This document shows, in pieces, positions 7,624-16,401 of a stretch of 64,000 bases of DNA. Position 1 is the first letter of the stretch; each line of letters begins with the position of its first letter. The notes beneath the pieces are model-generated. The model searched no databases, was not told where the DNA came from, and was given only the letters and a program-made list of their open reading frames with translations. The stretch comes from Dactylosporangium vinaceum (GTDB taxonomy: Bacteria; Actinomycetota; Actinomycetes; Mycobacteriales; Micromonosporaceae), in contig NZ_CP061913.1 in assembly GCF_019904175.1 (NCBI RefSeq), positions 7,316,001 through 7,380,000 of the forward strand. The letters are read 5' to 3'. Both the position numbers and the translations under genes were made by a program.

Positions 7624-8672
7624 GACTCGAACGTGAGCACGACCTTGATGTCGTCGGGCCGGGCCTCCAGAGCCTCGGCGAAGCGGTGCAGGGGCACGCG
7701 GCGGGTGATGAGGCTCGCCAGCCAGGCCGGGTCGGCGGCGGTCAGGGCCTCGGCGGCCGCGGCGTAGTGGCGCAGGTTGGCGTTGACCGAGCCGACCACG
7801 ACGTCGTTCTCCAGGACCATGGACCGGTTCGCCTGGCCGAGGTCGACGGAGATCGTGCGGCCGCCGGCGGAGACGCCGGTGAGGCAGACGATCCCGTACG
7901 CCGCGGTGCCGCCGATGGCGTCGAAGACGACCGACGGTGCCCCGGTCGCCTCGATGATGATGTCGGGGCGCAGGCGCTCGGCGGCCTCGGCGACCGGCGC
8001 GCTGTGGTACGTCGCCGTGAGCGCTCCCACCGCCTCGGCCTTCGGCCCGTCCTTCGCCCGGTCGAGCACGTGGACGTCGAGGCCGCGCTGCACGCCGAGC
8101 AGGGCCGCGAGCAGCCCGATCGGCCCGGCCCCGGTGACCAGCACCCGCTCGGGCGCGAAGTAGGCGCGGGCGCCGACCCGCTCGATCTGGTCCCACGCCT
8201 TGGCCACGACCGAGGTGGGCTCGAGCAGCACGCCGCGCTCGGCCAGGGCCGGGTCGAGCTTCACCGCGTAGTCCGGCTCGACCGTCCACAGTGCACTGCC
8301 GTACCCGTCGAGCTGCTTGATGCCCCGCTCCGTGTACTCGCCGTTGCGGCACATGTCGAACTCACCGTGCGCACAGGCCGCGCACGGCTGCGGGTCGGGC
8401 CGGCGCACGACACCCACCACCAGGTCGCCCGCGCTGTAAACGCTCCCGGCCGGCGCCGAGCGCACCCGGCCGAGCGACTCGTGGCCCAGCACCAGGCGGT
8501 CCGCGCCCGACGGCGCCCACCCGTAGTCGCCGGCCGCGATCTCCCGGTCCGTGCCGCACACGCCGAGCGCCACCGCCTCGACGAGCAGCCGCCCGTCGGC
8601 CGGGTCCGGATCGGGCACCTCGCGGATCTCGGCCGAGCCGGACTGCAACGGAACGACGGTCAATGCCTTCAT
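7620..8672 (-). CDS. Zinc-dependent glucose 1-dehydrogenase-like MDR enzyme
   Basis: A 350-residue medium-chain dehydrogenase. Catalytic zinc ligands are visible: Cys in LGVCGTDREI and the GHESLGRV block. The structural-zinc-like lobe has CAACAHGEFDMC. The nucleotide fold follows with VTGAGPIGLLAALLG. The GVVRRPDPQPC and CRNGEYTERGI blocks and the C-terminal region match the glucose-dehydrogenase branch (GDH family with a dedicated C-terminal domain). It would oxidise an aldose at C1 with NAD(P)+, feeding a non-phosphorylative route. No pathway partners are adjacent. Confidence 0.8.
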   Translation of the reverse strand: MKALTVVPLQSGSAEIREVPDPDPADGRLLVEAVALGVCGTDREIAAGDYGWAPSGADRLVLGHESLGRVRSAPAGSVYSAGDLVVGVVRRPDPQPCAACAHGEFDMCRNGEYTERGIKQLDGYGSALWTVEPDYAVKLDPALAERGVLLEPTSVVAKAWDQIERVGARAYFAPERVLVTGAGPIGLLAALLGVQRGLDVHVLDRAKDGPKAEAVGALTATYHSAPVAEAAERLRPDIIIEATGAPSVVFDAIGGTAAYGIVCLTGVSAGGRTISVDLGQANRSMVLENDVVVGSVNANLRHYAAAAEALTAADPAWLASLITRRVPLHRFAEALEARPDDIKVVLTFES

Positions 8673-8882
8673 GCCGCGGTGGTACCCGCGCGGGCCGGGC
8701 CGCAAAACGCGCCGGGTGCGGCGAATCGGGGGGAGATCCGCCGCACCCGTGTGCGATCGCCACCCGCGGTTCGCAGTCGATAAGGCAGTACGAATGCGGG
8801 GGTTATGGATCTGTCTGCCCAGGGGCGAGCGGCCCGAAACGCGTATCCGTCGATCGCACGGACGTGTCGGGTGTCACGGCCC

Positions 8883-8910
8883 AAACTATACCGACCAGAC
8901 GGTACAGTTT
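8883..8910. promoter_or_regulatory. 28-bp TetR-type palindrome before the MFS transporter gene
   Basis: The arms AAACT-A-TACCG (8883-8893) and CGGTA-C-AGTTT (8900-8910) are complementary at all positions except the A/C pair, around a 6-base centre. It ends 4 bases before the transporter ATG (8915), so a bound repressor would block transcription or initiation. The TetR gene at the end of the same operon is the obvious ligand-responsive binder. Confidence 0.7.
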
Positions 8911-8914
8911 CGGC

Positions 8915-10423
8915 ATGCGTGTGCACGTGCCGTCGACTGCCCCGCCCGTGCTGCCGGCCCGGCGGCGGTGGGCCGCGCTCGCCGTGCTCGCGGCGGCCGT
9001 GCTGCTGCTCGCGATCGACGGCACGGTGCTGTCACTGGCCGTGCCGGCACTCACCGTGAGCCTGGCCCCGAGCGCCGAGCAGGTGCTCTGGATCGGCGAC
9101 GTCTACTCGTTGACCCTCGCCGGCCTGCTCGTACTCATGGGCAGCCTGGCCGACCGGTTCGGCCGCCGCCGGGTCCTGCTCATCGGCGCCGGCGCGTTCG
9201 GGGCGGCGTCGATTGTCGCCGCGGCCGCCACCAGCGCACCGGCGCTGATCGGCGCCCGGCTGCTGCTCGGCGTGGCCGGGGCGACGCTGATGCCGTCCAC
9301 GCTGTCGCTGATCCGCAACATCTTCACCGACGCCGTCGAGCGGACCCGGGCGATAGCGGTCTGGTCCACCGCGTTCGGAGCCGGCTCGGCGATCGGGCCG
9401 CTCGTGGGCGGGTTCCTGCTCGAACACTTCTGGTGGGGCTCGGTGTTCCTCATCAACGTGCCGGTCATGGTCCTCGTGCTCGTCTCCGGCCGGCTGCTGC
9501 TGCCCGAGTCCCGTGACCCGCGGCCGGGCCGGTTCGACGTGCTGTCCGCCGGGCTGTCGATGGCCGCGATCGTGCCGCTGGTGTACGCGATCAAGCACGT
9601 CGCCGGGTCCGGCCCCGACCCGACGACCGCCGCGTGCGTGCTGACCGGGCTGCTGGCCGGCGCGCTGTTCGTCCGGCGCCAGCGGCGGCTGGAGCGGCCG
9701 ATGCTCGACGTGGCGCTGTTCCGCAGCGCGGCGTTCTCGGGTGCGGTCGCGGCCAATGTCATCGCCATCGTCGCGCTGGCCGGGCTGCTGTTCTTCTTCT
9801 CGCAGTACCTCCAGTTCGCCCGCGGCTACAGCCCGCTGCGGGCCGGGCTGGCCGAACTGCCGGCGACGCTCGCCTCGATCGTGGTCGTGGCCGTCATCGC
9901 GCCCGCCGTGCGCCGGCTCGGCCGCGGCCGGGCGATCGCACTCGGCCTCGCCCTGGCCGCCATCGGGCTGGCCGCAGTCGCGACGGCCGCGCACGGCCCG
10001 TTCGTGTGGCTCGGCCTGGCGCTCGTGCTCATCGGCCTCGGCATCGGCCTGGCGATGACCCTGACCGGCGACGCCGTCGTGTCCGCCGCCCCACCGAGCC
10101 GGGCCGGGGCCGTCTCCGCGATCACCGAGACCGCCAACGAACTCGGGGTCGTGCTCGGGATCGCCGGGCTCGGATCGCTCCTGGCCCTCGTGTACCGCCA
10201 CCGGGTGCCCGTGCCGCCCGGCCTGCCGGCCGCGGACACCGCCCGCATCCGCGACTCGCTCGGCTCGGCCCTGCAGGTCCTCACGCCGGAGGCCGCGGCC
10301 GGAGCCCGCGCCGCGTTCGTCACCGGCATGCAGGTCACGTCGCTCGTCGCGGCCGCCCTGACCGTCGCCGCCGCGGTCGTCGCCTGGGCCCTGATCCCGT
10401 CGCCGCGCACACCGCGCCCGTAG
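8915..10423 (+). CDS. DHA2-type MFS multidrug efflux transporter
   Basis: A 502-residue membrane protein with about 14 predicted helices. The loop 2-3 motif (GSLADRFGRRR) and motif C region (AFGAGSAIGPLVGGFL) identify the EmrB/QacA (DHA2) drug:H+ antiporter family. An acidic residue in helix 1 (LLAIDGTVLSLAVPAL) is typical for this group. A TetR regulator gene follows 13 bases downstream and a 28-bp palindrome precedes the start, the usual layout of an inducible efflux pump. Confidence 0.9.
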   Translation: MRVHVPSTAPPVLPARRRWAALAVLAAAVLLLAIDGTVLSLAVPALTVSLAPSAEQVLWIGDVYSLTLAGLLVLMGSLADRFGRRRVLLIGAGAFGAASIVAAAATSAPALIGARLLLGVAGATLMPSTLSLIRNIFTDAVERTRAIAVWSTAFGAGSAIGPLVGGFLLEHFWWGSVFLINVPVMVLVLVSGRLLLPESRDPRPGRFDVLSAGLSMAAIVPLVYAIKHVAGSGPDPTTAACVLTGLLAGALFVRRQRRLERPMLDVALFRSAAFSGAVAANVIAIVALAGLLFFFSQYLQFARGYSPLRAGLAELPATLASIVVVAVIAPAVRRLGRGRAIALGLALAAIGLAAVATAAHGPFVWLGLALVLIGLGIGLAMTLTGDAVVSAAPPSRAGAVSAITETANELGVVLGIAGLGSLLALVYRHRVPVPPGLPAADTARIRDSLGSALQVLTPEAAAGARAAFVTGMQVTSLVAAALTVAAAVVAWALIPSPRTPRP

Positions 10424-10436
10424 GTACGGTGTCGCC

Positions 10437-11009
10437 GTGGGACGCACAGCCGGCCGCACGCCGGACGACACACGCCGGGCCCTGCTCGACGCGGCCGCCG
10501 ACGCCGTCCGCGCCCGCGGCATCCACGCGTCCCTGGACGAGATCGCCCGCTTCGCCGGCGTCTCCAAGGGCGGGCTGATCTACCACTTCGCGAGCAAGGA
10601 CGACCTGATCCTGGAGCTGGCCCGCGACCAGCTGGCCGCGTTCCAGGCCAGCATCGACGCCGCCCTGGACCCGGCCGACACCTCCCCGGGCCGCCTCACC
10701 CGCGCCTACATCCGAGCCGCCCTGACCCCGGCCGGCGACGACGCCGCCGTCCGCCAGTCCATCGCCCTGATCACGCAGCTGATGACCCTGCCCGCGGTCG
10801 CCGAGCTGGCCCGCGCGGACGCCGAACGGCTGGATGCCGCCCTGGCCGCCGACGGCCTGCCACCCGACGTGCTGGCGCTGGTGGTGGCCGCGGCGGACGG
10901 GATGAGCTGCGCGCCGCTGTGGGGCGCCGCGACCCGGACGCCGGCCCACCGGCGCCTGACGGAGCGGCTGCTGCACCTGACCCGGCACCCCGAGCTGTGG
11001 GAGTCGTAG
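10437..11009 (+). CDS. TetR-family regulator of the efflux operon
   Basis: A 190-residue regulator with the helix-turn-helix SLDEIARFAGVSKGGLIYHF at about residues 32-51 and a C-terminal ligand-binding helical domain of the TetR_C_37 kind. It starts with GTG, 13 bases after the transporter stop, so it is the second gene of the operon. It most likely represses the operon through the palindrome at 8883-8910 and is released by a pumped compound. Confidence 0.88.
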   Translation: MGRTAGRTPDDTRRALLDAAADAVRARGIHASLDEIARFAGVSKGGLIYHFASKDDLILELARDQLAAFQASIDAALDPADTSPGRLTRAYIRAALTPAGDDAAVRQSIALITQLMTLPAVAELARADAERLDAALAADGLPPDVLALVVAAADGMSCAPLWGAATRTPAHRRLTERLLHLTRHPELWES

Positions 11010-11054
11010 CCCGTCAGGTGCCGGATGCGGCGCCGCACTGTGCTGCCGCTTCGA

Positions 11055-11088
11055 CCGCGGCCGCCGTCAGTGTGCCCGCCGGCCGCGG
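11055..11088. terminator. Hairpin between convergent TetR and LtrA genes
   Basis: CCGCGGCCG (11055-11063) pairs perfectly with CGGCCGCGG (11080-11088) across a 16-base loop. It lies in the 83-base gap between the stop codons at 11009 and 11093 and probably ends both transcripts. Confidence 0.5.
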
Positions 11089-11092
11089 ATGA

Positions 11093-12304
11093 TCAGACCT
11101 TGGCCGTGCGGACCTCGCCGGAGCGGTGCAGCAGGAAGCCGGCGAGCACGCCGACGACCGTGAGCGCGGTGTACAACCCCACGGTCACCACGGCGGGCCT
11201 GTCGAACGCGGCGATCACCAAGGCCAGCGGCACGCCGGCCCCCGGCCAGAGCAGCGCCCCGCGCACCCGCCCGCCGAGCTTGGCCTGCATGACCGCCGCG
11301 CTGAGCAGGTAGCCGGCGGTGGAGATACCGAGCACCCACCTGGTCCCGGTGGTCAGGTGGTCGTCAGCGCCGTGCAGGACGGCGTGTTCCAGTCCGACCG
11401 CCACGGCCGCCAGGAACACCGTCAGGGGCAGATGGATGAAGACGTAGAAGTCATGGACGCCGTGTTTGGTGACCTTGTCCCCCTCATCCGTGAGGCGCCG
11501 CTTGGCCGCGCCGCCGGACAGGTCGAAGTACACCCACCACAATGCCGCCGCGACCACGAGGGCCGCCGTCGCGGTGACCACGACCGACGGACTCCACGCG
11601 CTGTCGTGCAGGCCGGTCACGACGGCCGCGACGGACTCGCCGAGGACCAGGATGACGAAGAGGCCGAAACGCTCCGGCAGGTGTTCCAGGTGCAGCGGGA
11701 CGGCGTCCTTGAGCCGGGCGGCCGCGGTGGGCCAGGCCAGGTCGACGAGCACGCCCGCGGCCCACAGCCAGTAGCGGGCCGGCTCCGGGACGGCCGGCGA
11801 GACGAGCCAGACGGCGGCGCCGAGCGAGTGGCCGATCAGGTACAGCCGGACGGTGGCCCGGGCGTCGGGCACGTGCCGCCACGCCCGCACATAGCCGATG
11901 ATCAACGCCAGCCGGATGAGCACGTAGCCGATGGCGAACCAGTACTCGCCCGGCCCGCCGATCCGGTCGACGCTTGCCGCCATCGCCACGACGCCGACCA
12001 TGGCGGCCAGGGTGAGCAGGCGGAAGATCGCATCGTCGGTGTCGAACCGGTTGGCGTAGAGGGTGGTGCTGACCCAGGCCCACCAGCCGACGGTGAGCAC
12101 GGCGCAGAACACCAGTGCGCCGTGCCACGTCTCGTCCTTCGCGAGCAGGTCGGCACAGCGCGCGACGAACAGCACGAAGGCCAGGTCGAAGAAGAGCTCC
12201 AGGCGGGTCGCGGAACGGTTCGAGTCGTGGTTCAGGTCGGGCGGCCGGACAGCCTCAACCTGCTCGGCCTCCTCATCGTCCAGTCGCTGCTGGTCATGTG
12301 TCAC
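11093..12304 (-). CDS. Low-temperature-requirement A (LtrA) family membrane protein
   Basis: A 403-residue protein with about 12 hydrophobic helices. The conserved LtrA opening RLELFFDLAFVLFVARCADL follows a short charged N-terminus, and later blocks such as HLPERFGLFVILVLGES and HDFYVFIHLPL are family hallmarks. LtrA was named for growth of Listeria at low temperature; the biochemical role is unknown. GTG 12304 has GGGAGG 4 bases upstream. It diverges from the MarR-GNAT gene; the 127-base gap holds the perfect palindrome at 12411-12430. Confidence 0.88.
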   Translation of the reverse strand: MTHDQQRLDDEEAEQVEAVRPPDLNHDSNRSATRLELFFDLAFVLFVARCADLLAKDETWHGALVFCAVLTVGWWAWVSTTLYANRFDTDDAIFRLLTLAAMVGVVAMAASVDRIGGPGEYWFAIGYVLIRLALIIGYVRAWRHVPDARATVRLYLIGHSLGAAVWLVSPAVPEPARYWLWAAGVLVDLAWPTAAARLKDAVPLHLEHLPERFGLFVILVLGESVAAVVTGLHDSAWSPSVVVTATAALVVAAALWWVYFDLSGGAAKRRLTDEGDKVTKHGVHDFYVFIHLPLTVFLAAVAVGLEHAVLHGADDHLTTGTRWVLGISTAGYLLSAAVMQAKLGGRVRGALLWPGAGVPLALVIAAFDRPAVVTVGLYTALTVVGVLAGFLLHRSGEVRTAKV

Positions 12305-12410
12305 TCGTCCTCCCCGGCCGGTGCTGCATGCTCCCGGTCTGCAGTACCCGCACAACCATCGACCACACGGCACGGGCCTTTCCGCACCGTGCGGCAGCCC
12401 GTGACGCACA

Positions 12411-12430
12411 TCTCTGACTATAGTCAGAGA
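12411..12430. promoter_or_regulatory. Perfect 20-bp palindrome (MarR operator) touching the start codon
   Basis: TCTCTGACTATAGTCAGAGA reads identically on both strands. It ends one base before the ATG at 12432 of the MarR-GNAT gene. A -10-like TATAGT (12419-12424) forms its centre, so the promoter and operator coincide and the transcript would be leaderless. Autorepression by the MarR domain is the simple reading. Confidence 0.75.
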
Positions 12431-12431
12431 A

Positions 12432-13370
12432 ATGGAAGCGGCAGCGGTCGAGCAGGTGCGGCGGTTCAATCGGACGGTGACGCAGCGGATCGGAGCGCTC
12501 GAGGACGAGTACATGGCCCGGGAGCGGTCACTGGGCCTGGCCCGGGTGCTCTGGGAGGTGGGTGCGGACGGGGCTGATGTGCGGCAGCTGCGCGAGCGGC
12601 TCGGGCTGGACTCCGGATACCTCAGCCGCCTGCTGCGCACCCTCGAAGCCGACGGCCTCGTCGTCGTGGCGGCCGGGCGGGGTGACGGGCGGGTGCGGAC
12701 CGTGCGGCTGACGCCGGCCGGGCTCGGTGAGCGCCGCGAGCTCGAGACGCGCTCCGACGAGCTCGCCGCGTCCATCCTGCGCCCGCTCAGCGAACGGCAG
12801 CGGGCCCGGCTCGTCGAGGCGATGGCCGAGGTCGAGCGGCTGCTGACGACGTCGATGGTCGCCGTCGCCCCGCTCGACCCCCGGCACCCGCACGCCCGGC
12901 ACTGCATCCGGGCCTACTACGAGGAGCTGGCCGGCCGGTTCCCCGGTGGCTTCGACCCCGGGCGCAGCATCTCCGCCGCCGACGACGAGCTCACCCCGCC
13001 CAGCGGTGTCCTGCTCGTGGCCACACTGCACGGCGAACCGGTCGGCTGCGGCGCGCTCAAGTTCCACGCCGGCGCACCGGCCGAGGTGAAGCGCATGTGG
13101 GTCGCCCCCACCACCCGCGGCCTGGGCCTCGGCCGCCGCCTGCTGGCCGAGCTCGAGGCGGTCGCGGCCACGGCCGGCACCACCGTGCTGCGCCTGGAGA
13201 CCAACAACACACTGCACGAGGCGCTGCAGCTGTACCGCTCAACCGGCTACGAGGAAGTGGACCCCTTCAACGCGGAGCCGTACGCCCACCACTGGTTCGA
13301 GAAGCGCGTCAGCCCGCGGCCGCCGCGGCTGCCGGGTGAGCCGGCCGGTGAGGGTGACGCGGTAGGTTGA
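12432..13370 (+). CDS. MarR-GNAT fusion: regulator with acetyltransferase domain
   Basis: A 312-residue two-domain protein. Residues 1-145 form a MarR winged helix (recognition region LRERLGLDSGYLSRLLRTLE; wing AAGRGDGRVRTVRLT). Residues 155-300 are a GNAT acetyltransferase with acetyl-CoA loop MWVAPTTRGLGLGRRLL and the typical NNTLHEALQLYRSTGYEEV ending. The fusion is a known actinobacterial architecture; substrates are generally unknown. A perfect palindrome overlaps its promoter, indicating autoregulation. The start is fixed by the operator and the MarR alignment. Confidence 0.9.
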   Translation: MEAAAVEQVRRFNRTVTQRIGALEDEYMARERSLGLARVLWEVGADGADVRQLRERLGLDSGYLSRLLRTLEADGLVVVAAGRGDGRVRTVRLTPAGLGERRELETRSDELAASILRPLSERQRARLVEAMAEVERLLTTSMVAVAPLDPRHPHARHCIRAYYEELAGRFPGGFDPGRSISAADDELTPPSGVLLVATLHGEPVGCGALKFHAGAPAEVKRMWVAPTTRGLGLGRRLLAELEAVAATAGTTVLRLETNNTLHEALQLYRSTGYEEVDPFNAEPYAHHWFEKRVSPRPPRLPGEPAGEGDAVG

Positions 13371-13375
13371 GCGCC

Positions 13376-14062
13376 GTGTTGACCGTGGCGACCTGGAACG
13401 TGCTGCATCGCGTGCACGCCGAGAACTACACGGAGCCGGTCACCGTGCGCTGGCCCGATGAGACGGACCGGGTCGACGCGATCGCCGCCGTGCTGGCCCG
13501 GCGCCCGGAGCAGGTCGTCGCGCTGCAGGAGGTCAGCGGCGATCAGCTGGCCGCACTGCACGGTCTGCACTTCACCGTGCACGCGTACCGGTACTCGCGC
13601 GTCCCGGCCGTGCGCCGGACCGACCCGCACCTGCAGGACCGGGGCGAGCACCTGGTCATCCTGACCGCCGGGCCGTCCCGGGCGGTGGCCGGCGAGTCCT
13701 TCGCCGGTGACCCCGGCAAAGGGCTGCTGGCGGTGGCCGCGTTCGACGCGCTGATCGTGTGCACGCACGTGGGCTTCGGCCCGGCCGCCGGGCGCCAGCT
13801 GGCCCGGCTGGCCGCCGCGTCGTCCGACCGGACCGTGCTCCTGGGGGACTTCAACGCGGACGCCGCGACGGTCTCGGCCGGTCTGGGCCCGGACTTCACG
13901 GTCGCGGGCACGGCACCGGGATCGCTCCCGACCCGCCCGGGCGCCCGCGTCCCGGACATCGACCACGTCGCCGTGCGCGGCGGCGCGGCGCACCCGGCCC
14001 GGGTCGAGGACGCGAACGGCCTGTCCGATCACAACCTGCTGTCGGCGGCCGTGCACTGGTAG
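13376..14062 (+). CDS. Endonuclease/exonuclease/phosphatase (EEP) family protein
   Basis: A protein of about 228 residues with all main EEP motifs: TWNVLHR (Asn), ALQEVSGDQ (metal-binding Glu), LLGDFNAD (Asp/Asn) and a terminal SDHNLLSAAV (catalytic Asp-His). The fold cleaves phosphoester bonds in nucleic acids or phosphorylated small molecules. It is short, with no signal peptide, so probably cytoplasmic. GTG 13376 is preferred to TTG 13367, which overlaps the previous stop. Its 3' end overlaps the convergent GNAT gene by 34 bases. Confidence 0.82.
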   Translation: MLTVATWNVLHRVHAENYTEPVTVRWPDETDRVDAIAAVLARRPEQVVALQEVSGDQLAALHGLHFTVHAYRYSRVPAVRRTDPHLQDRGEHLVILTAGPSRAVAGESFAGDPGKGLLAVAAFDALIVCTHVGFGPAAGRQLARLAAASSDRTVLLGDFNADAATVSAGLGPDFTVAGTAPGSLPTRPGARVPDIDHVAVRGGAAHPARVEDANGLSDHNLLSAAVHW

Positions 14063-14934
14063 GCCGCCACCTGCCGGTCGACGGCGAACCCGGCCCGGGC
14101 GTAGACGGACGGCGCGCCGGTCGGGTTGGCCGCGTCCATGGTGAGGGTGGCGACCGTGAACCCCTGTGCGCCGGCCGCCGCGAGCACCTCGGTCAGCAGC
14201 GCTGTCGCGATGCCGCGGCGCCGCCGGTCGGGGGCGGTGCCGACCTGGCCGATGTAGAGCGTGCCCCGGTCGTACGGCAGCACGAACCCCGCGATCGCGT
14301 CGCCGTCGAGCGCCAGCCGCGCGAGGTCGCCCCGGAACTGCTCCGACTCCACAGTCAGCGCCTTCCACTCCGGGAAGCTCCTCTCCTGGTGACCCCAGAG
14401 CTCGGCGAAGGCGGCGGCGTGCACGCGGTACAACTCGAAAGCCTGTGTCGTGTCGAACGGCACGACCCGGAGTCCCTCGGGCCCGGGCTGCGCCGGCGGG
14501 TCGCCGATCGGCGCCGACATCTCCACGAAGTATCGAACGACGTGGAACCCGAACCGCGCGTAGAGCCGGATCGACGGCCGGTCGCCCACCGCGGCGATGA
14601 CCTGGGCCCGATGCCCCGCGGCGACCCGCAGCTGCCAGGCCAGCACCGCGCGCCCGATCCCGAGACCGCGCCGTTGCGGATGTACCGCACCGATGAGCTC
14701 GACCCGATCCCCCTGCGCCAGCGGCACGATCCCGACACCGGCCAGGCGCCCGTCGCCGTCGAGCGCGGCCAGGGTGTCGGTGCCGAGGTCACGGACCTCG
14801 TGCCGCAGCAGCTCCTCGAACTCCGCCACGGCGTACTCACCCCGCAGCCCGTCGGCCCGGTCGGCCAGGTTCACCAGCTCCGCGATCGCCGCCGCGTCCT
14901 GCGGGCCGCACGCCCGGGTCCTGAAGCCCTGCAT
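14029..14934 (-). CDS. Tandem-GNAT acetyltransferase
   Basis: A 301-residue protein made of two GNAT domains. The N-terminal copy has HPQRRGLGIGRAVL and SIRLYARFGFHV; the C-terminal copy has APDRRRRGIATALL and APSVYARAGFAV. Double-GNAT proteins include mycothiol synthase (MshD), but the similarity here is architectural only. The acetyl acceptor is unknown. A 68-nt tRNA-like fold lies 34 bases upstream on the same strand, so it could be part of the leader. Confidence 0.85.
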   Translation of the reverse strand: MQGFRTRACGPQDAAAIAELVNLADRADGLRGEYAVAEFEELLRHEVRDLGTDTLAALDGDGRLAGVGIVPLAQGDRVELIGAVHPQRRGLGIGRAVLAWQLRVAAGHRAQVIAAVGDRPSIRLYARFGFHVVRYFVEMSAPIGDPPAQPGPEGLRVVPFDTTQAFELYRVHAAAFAELWGHQERSFPEWKALTVESEQFRGDLARLALDGDAIAGFVLPYDRGTLYIGQVGTAPDRRRRGIATALLTEVLAAAGAQGFTVATLTMDAANPTGAPSVYARAGFAVDRQVAAYQCTAADSRL

Positions 14935-14968
14935 AGCCGCCCTTCGAAAGGGGCCACGAGATCAGAGC

Positions 14969-15036
14969 GCCGGCGGGGAGGGAGTTGAACCCTTCCGTCC
15001 CATGGGGCCGGATTCGCCAGAGAAGTATCCGCCGGC
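14969..15036 (-). other. tRNA-like element upstream of the double-GNAT gene
   Basis: Read on the minus strand, a perfect 7-bp acceptor-like stem (GCCGGCG 15036-15030 with CGCCGGC 14975-14969) closes a 68-nt element. It contains a T-arm with canonical loop TTCAACT, a weak D-like arm (GGAT/ATCC), and a middle hairpin with CAT in its loop. It is 5-8 nt shorter than a normal tRNA, lacks U33 before the anticodon position, and has no CCA. It may be a decayed tRNA or a structured leader; I do not assign it as a functional tRNA. Confidence 0.35.
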
Positions 15037-15162
15037 TGCGCACCGTGACCGCCGCCCACTGTAGGCGCCGGGAGCGTGCCCGGCACCCGATTAATTCCCG
15101 GATTGGTGCCAGCCACGGCCCGGCCGGCGGACCGCGGGCCGGCGGCCGTCTACGGTCCCGGC

Positions 15163-16401
15163 ATGACGAGAGTCCGCACCGGCACCGTGGTGGCGCTGGC
15201 GGCCGCCGTGGTGGCGGCCGCGGCCGTGCTCGCCGCGCAGCTGGTCTCGCTCGGCCCCGGCTCGACCGCGTACGCCGCCGCCGCGTTCGAGCGGACCGGG
15301 CCGGTCGTGGGGCCGGGCGAGAACCCGCTGTACGCGATCCAGGAGGTGCTCAAGGGCCAGACCGCGGCCGTGCTGCACGGTGACCGCGACGCCTACCTGG
15401 GAGCGATCCCGGTGGCCGACACGACGCTGCGCGACCGGGCCGGTGACCGGTTCGACGCGCTCACGGCGCTGCACGTCACGCGCTGGGACCTCGCCACGAA
15501 CGGCGTGCCGGGACAGGTGAACGGCGCCTGGCGGCTGCCGGTGTCGATCGGCTACTGCTTCGACGACCCGGGCTGCACGCCGATCCCGCTGCTGATCGAC
15601 ACCGAGTGGACGGTCGTGCACGGCCGGGTCCGGCTGGTCGGCTACGAGCAGACCGACCGGCCCTGGGACCGGTCCCGGCTGACCGTGCGACGGGGTGAGC
15701 GGGTCACGGTCGCCGGGGCCGGGTCGGTGGCACCGGAGCTCCTCGATCGGCTGCTGCAGGCGTCCGAGCGGGGCGCGCCGATCGACGACCGGGCCGCCTC
15801 CGCGTTCGGCGGGCCGCCGCGCCGCTACCTCGTGTACGTCGCCGGGGACGAGGAGTGGAAACGCTGGTACGTGGGCGACACCGAGAACGCCGCCGCGTAC
15901 ACGATCCCGCTGCAGCCCGGCACGGCCGAGGTGGTCGTCCACGACCGCTCGATCCGCGCCGACGACTGGAATCTCACGATGATGACGCACGAGTTCGCGC
16001 ACGTCGTCACGCTCGTCGGCAACCGCTACCCGGCCGGCGCCTGGTGGCTGGTCGAGGGCATCGCCGAGTACATCGCCAACGGCGACGGCGGTGCGCTGCA
16101 CGACGACCTCGACGCCGTGCAGCGCTACCTCACGGCCGGCCGCTGGGACGGCACCGTCGCGCTGGGCCCGCCGGCCGCCGGGGCGACGCTCGACGACACG
16201 GTGGCCCGGTACGGCATCGCCCTGCTGGCCGTGGCGTACCTGGCGCAGCGCTTCGGCGAGGCGAAGCTGTTCGCGTTCTTCACCGAGGTGGTGCGCAGGT
16301 ACGGCACCGTCGAGGCCGCGTCCCGCACGGTCCTGGGCGCCGAGTGGCCGGCGGTGGCGAAGGACGCGGCCGCCGCGGTCCGTCAGGCCGGGCGGCAGTA
16401 G
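15163..16401 (+). CDS. Secreted or membrane-anchored peptidase-MA-like zinc protease
   Basis: A 412-residue protein. Residues 8-28 form a signal peptide or anchor. The middle is a beta-rich region that includes a Cys pair (YCFDDPGC). The catalytic segment is MTHEFAH (HExxH, about residues 276-280) followed 18 residues later by LVEGIAEYIA, which supplies the third ligand Glu. This is the gluzincin layout of the peptidase MA family. Substrates are unknown. It lies 92 bases upstream of the GH26-like glycosidase, another exported enzyme. Confidence 0.82.
   Translation: MTRVRTGTVVALAAAVVAAAAVLAAQLVSLGPGSTAYAAAAFERTGPVVGPGENPLYAIQEVLKGQTAAVLHGDRDAYLGAIPVADTTLRDRAGDRFDALTALHVTRWDLATNGVPGQVNGAWRLPVSIGYCFDDPGCTPIPLLIDTEWTVVHGRVRLVGYEQTDRPWDRSRLTVRRGERVTVAGAGSVAPELLDRLLQASERGAPIDDRAASAFGGPPRRYLVYVAGDEEWKRWYVGDTENAAAYTIPLQPGTAEVVVHDRSIRADDWNLTMMTHEFAHVVTLVGNRYPAGAWWLVEGIAEYIANGDGGALHDDLDAVQRYLTAGRWDGTVALGPPAAGATLDDTVARYGIALLAVAYLAQRFGEAKLFAFFTEVVRRYGTVEAASRTVLGAEWPAVAKDAAAAVRQAGRQ

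Noticed and set aside
12432..13370. Two separate genes (MarR, GNAT)
   Set aside because: The frame is continuous with no internal start preceded by a ribosome site, and the same fusion is a known actinobacterial architecture.
14969..15036. A functional tRNA gene with anticodon CAU
   Set aside because: It is too short, has no U33, no CCA and a poor D-arm; only the acceptor-like and T-arm parts look like tRNA.
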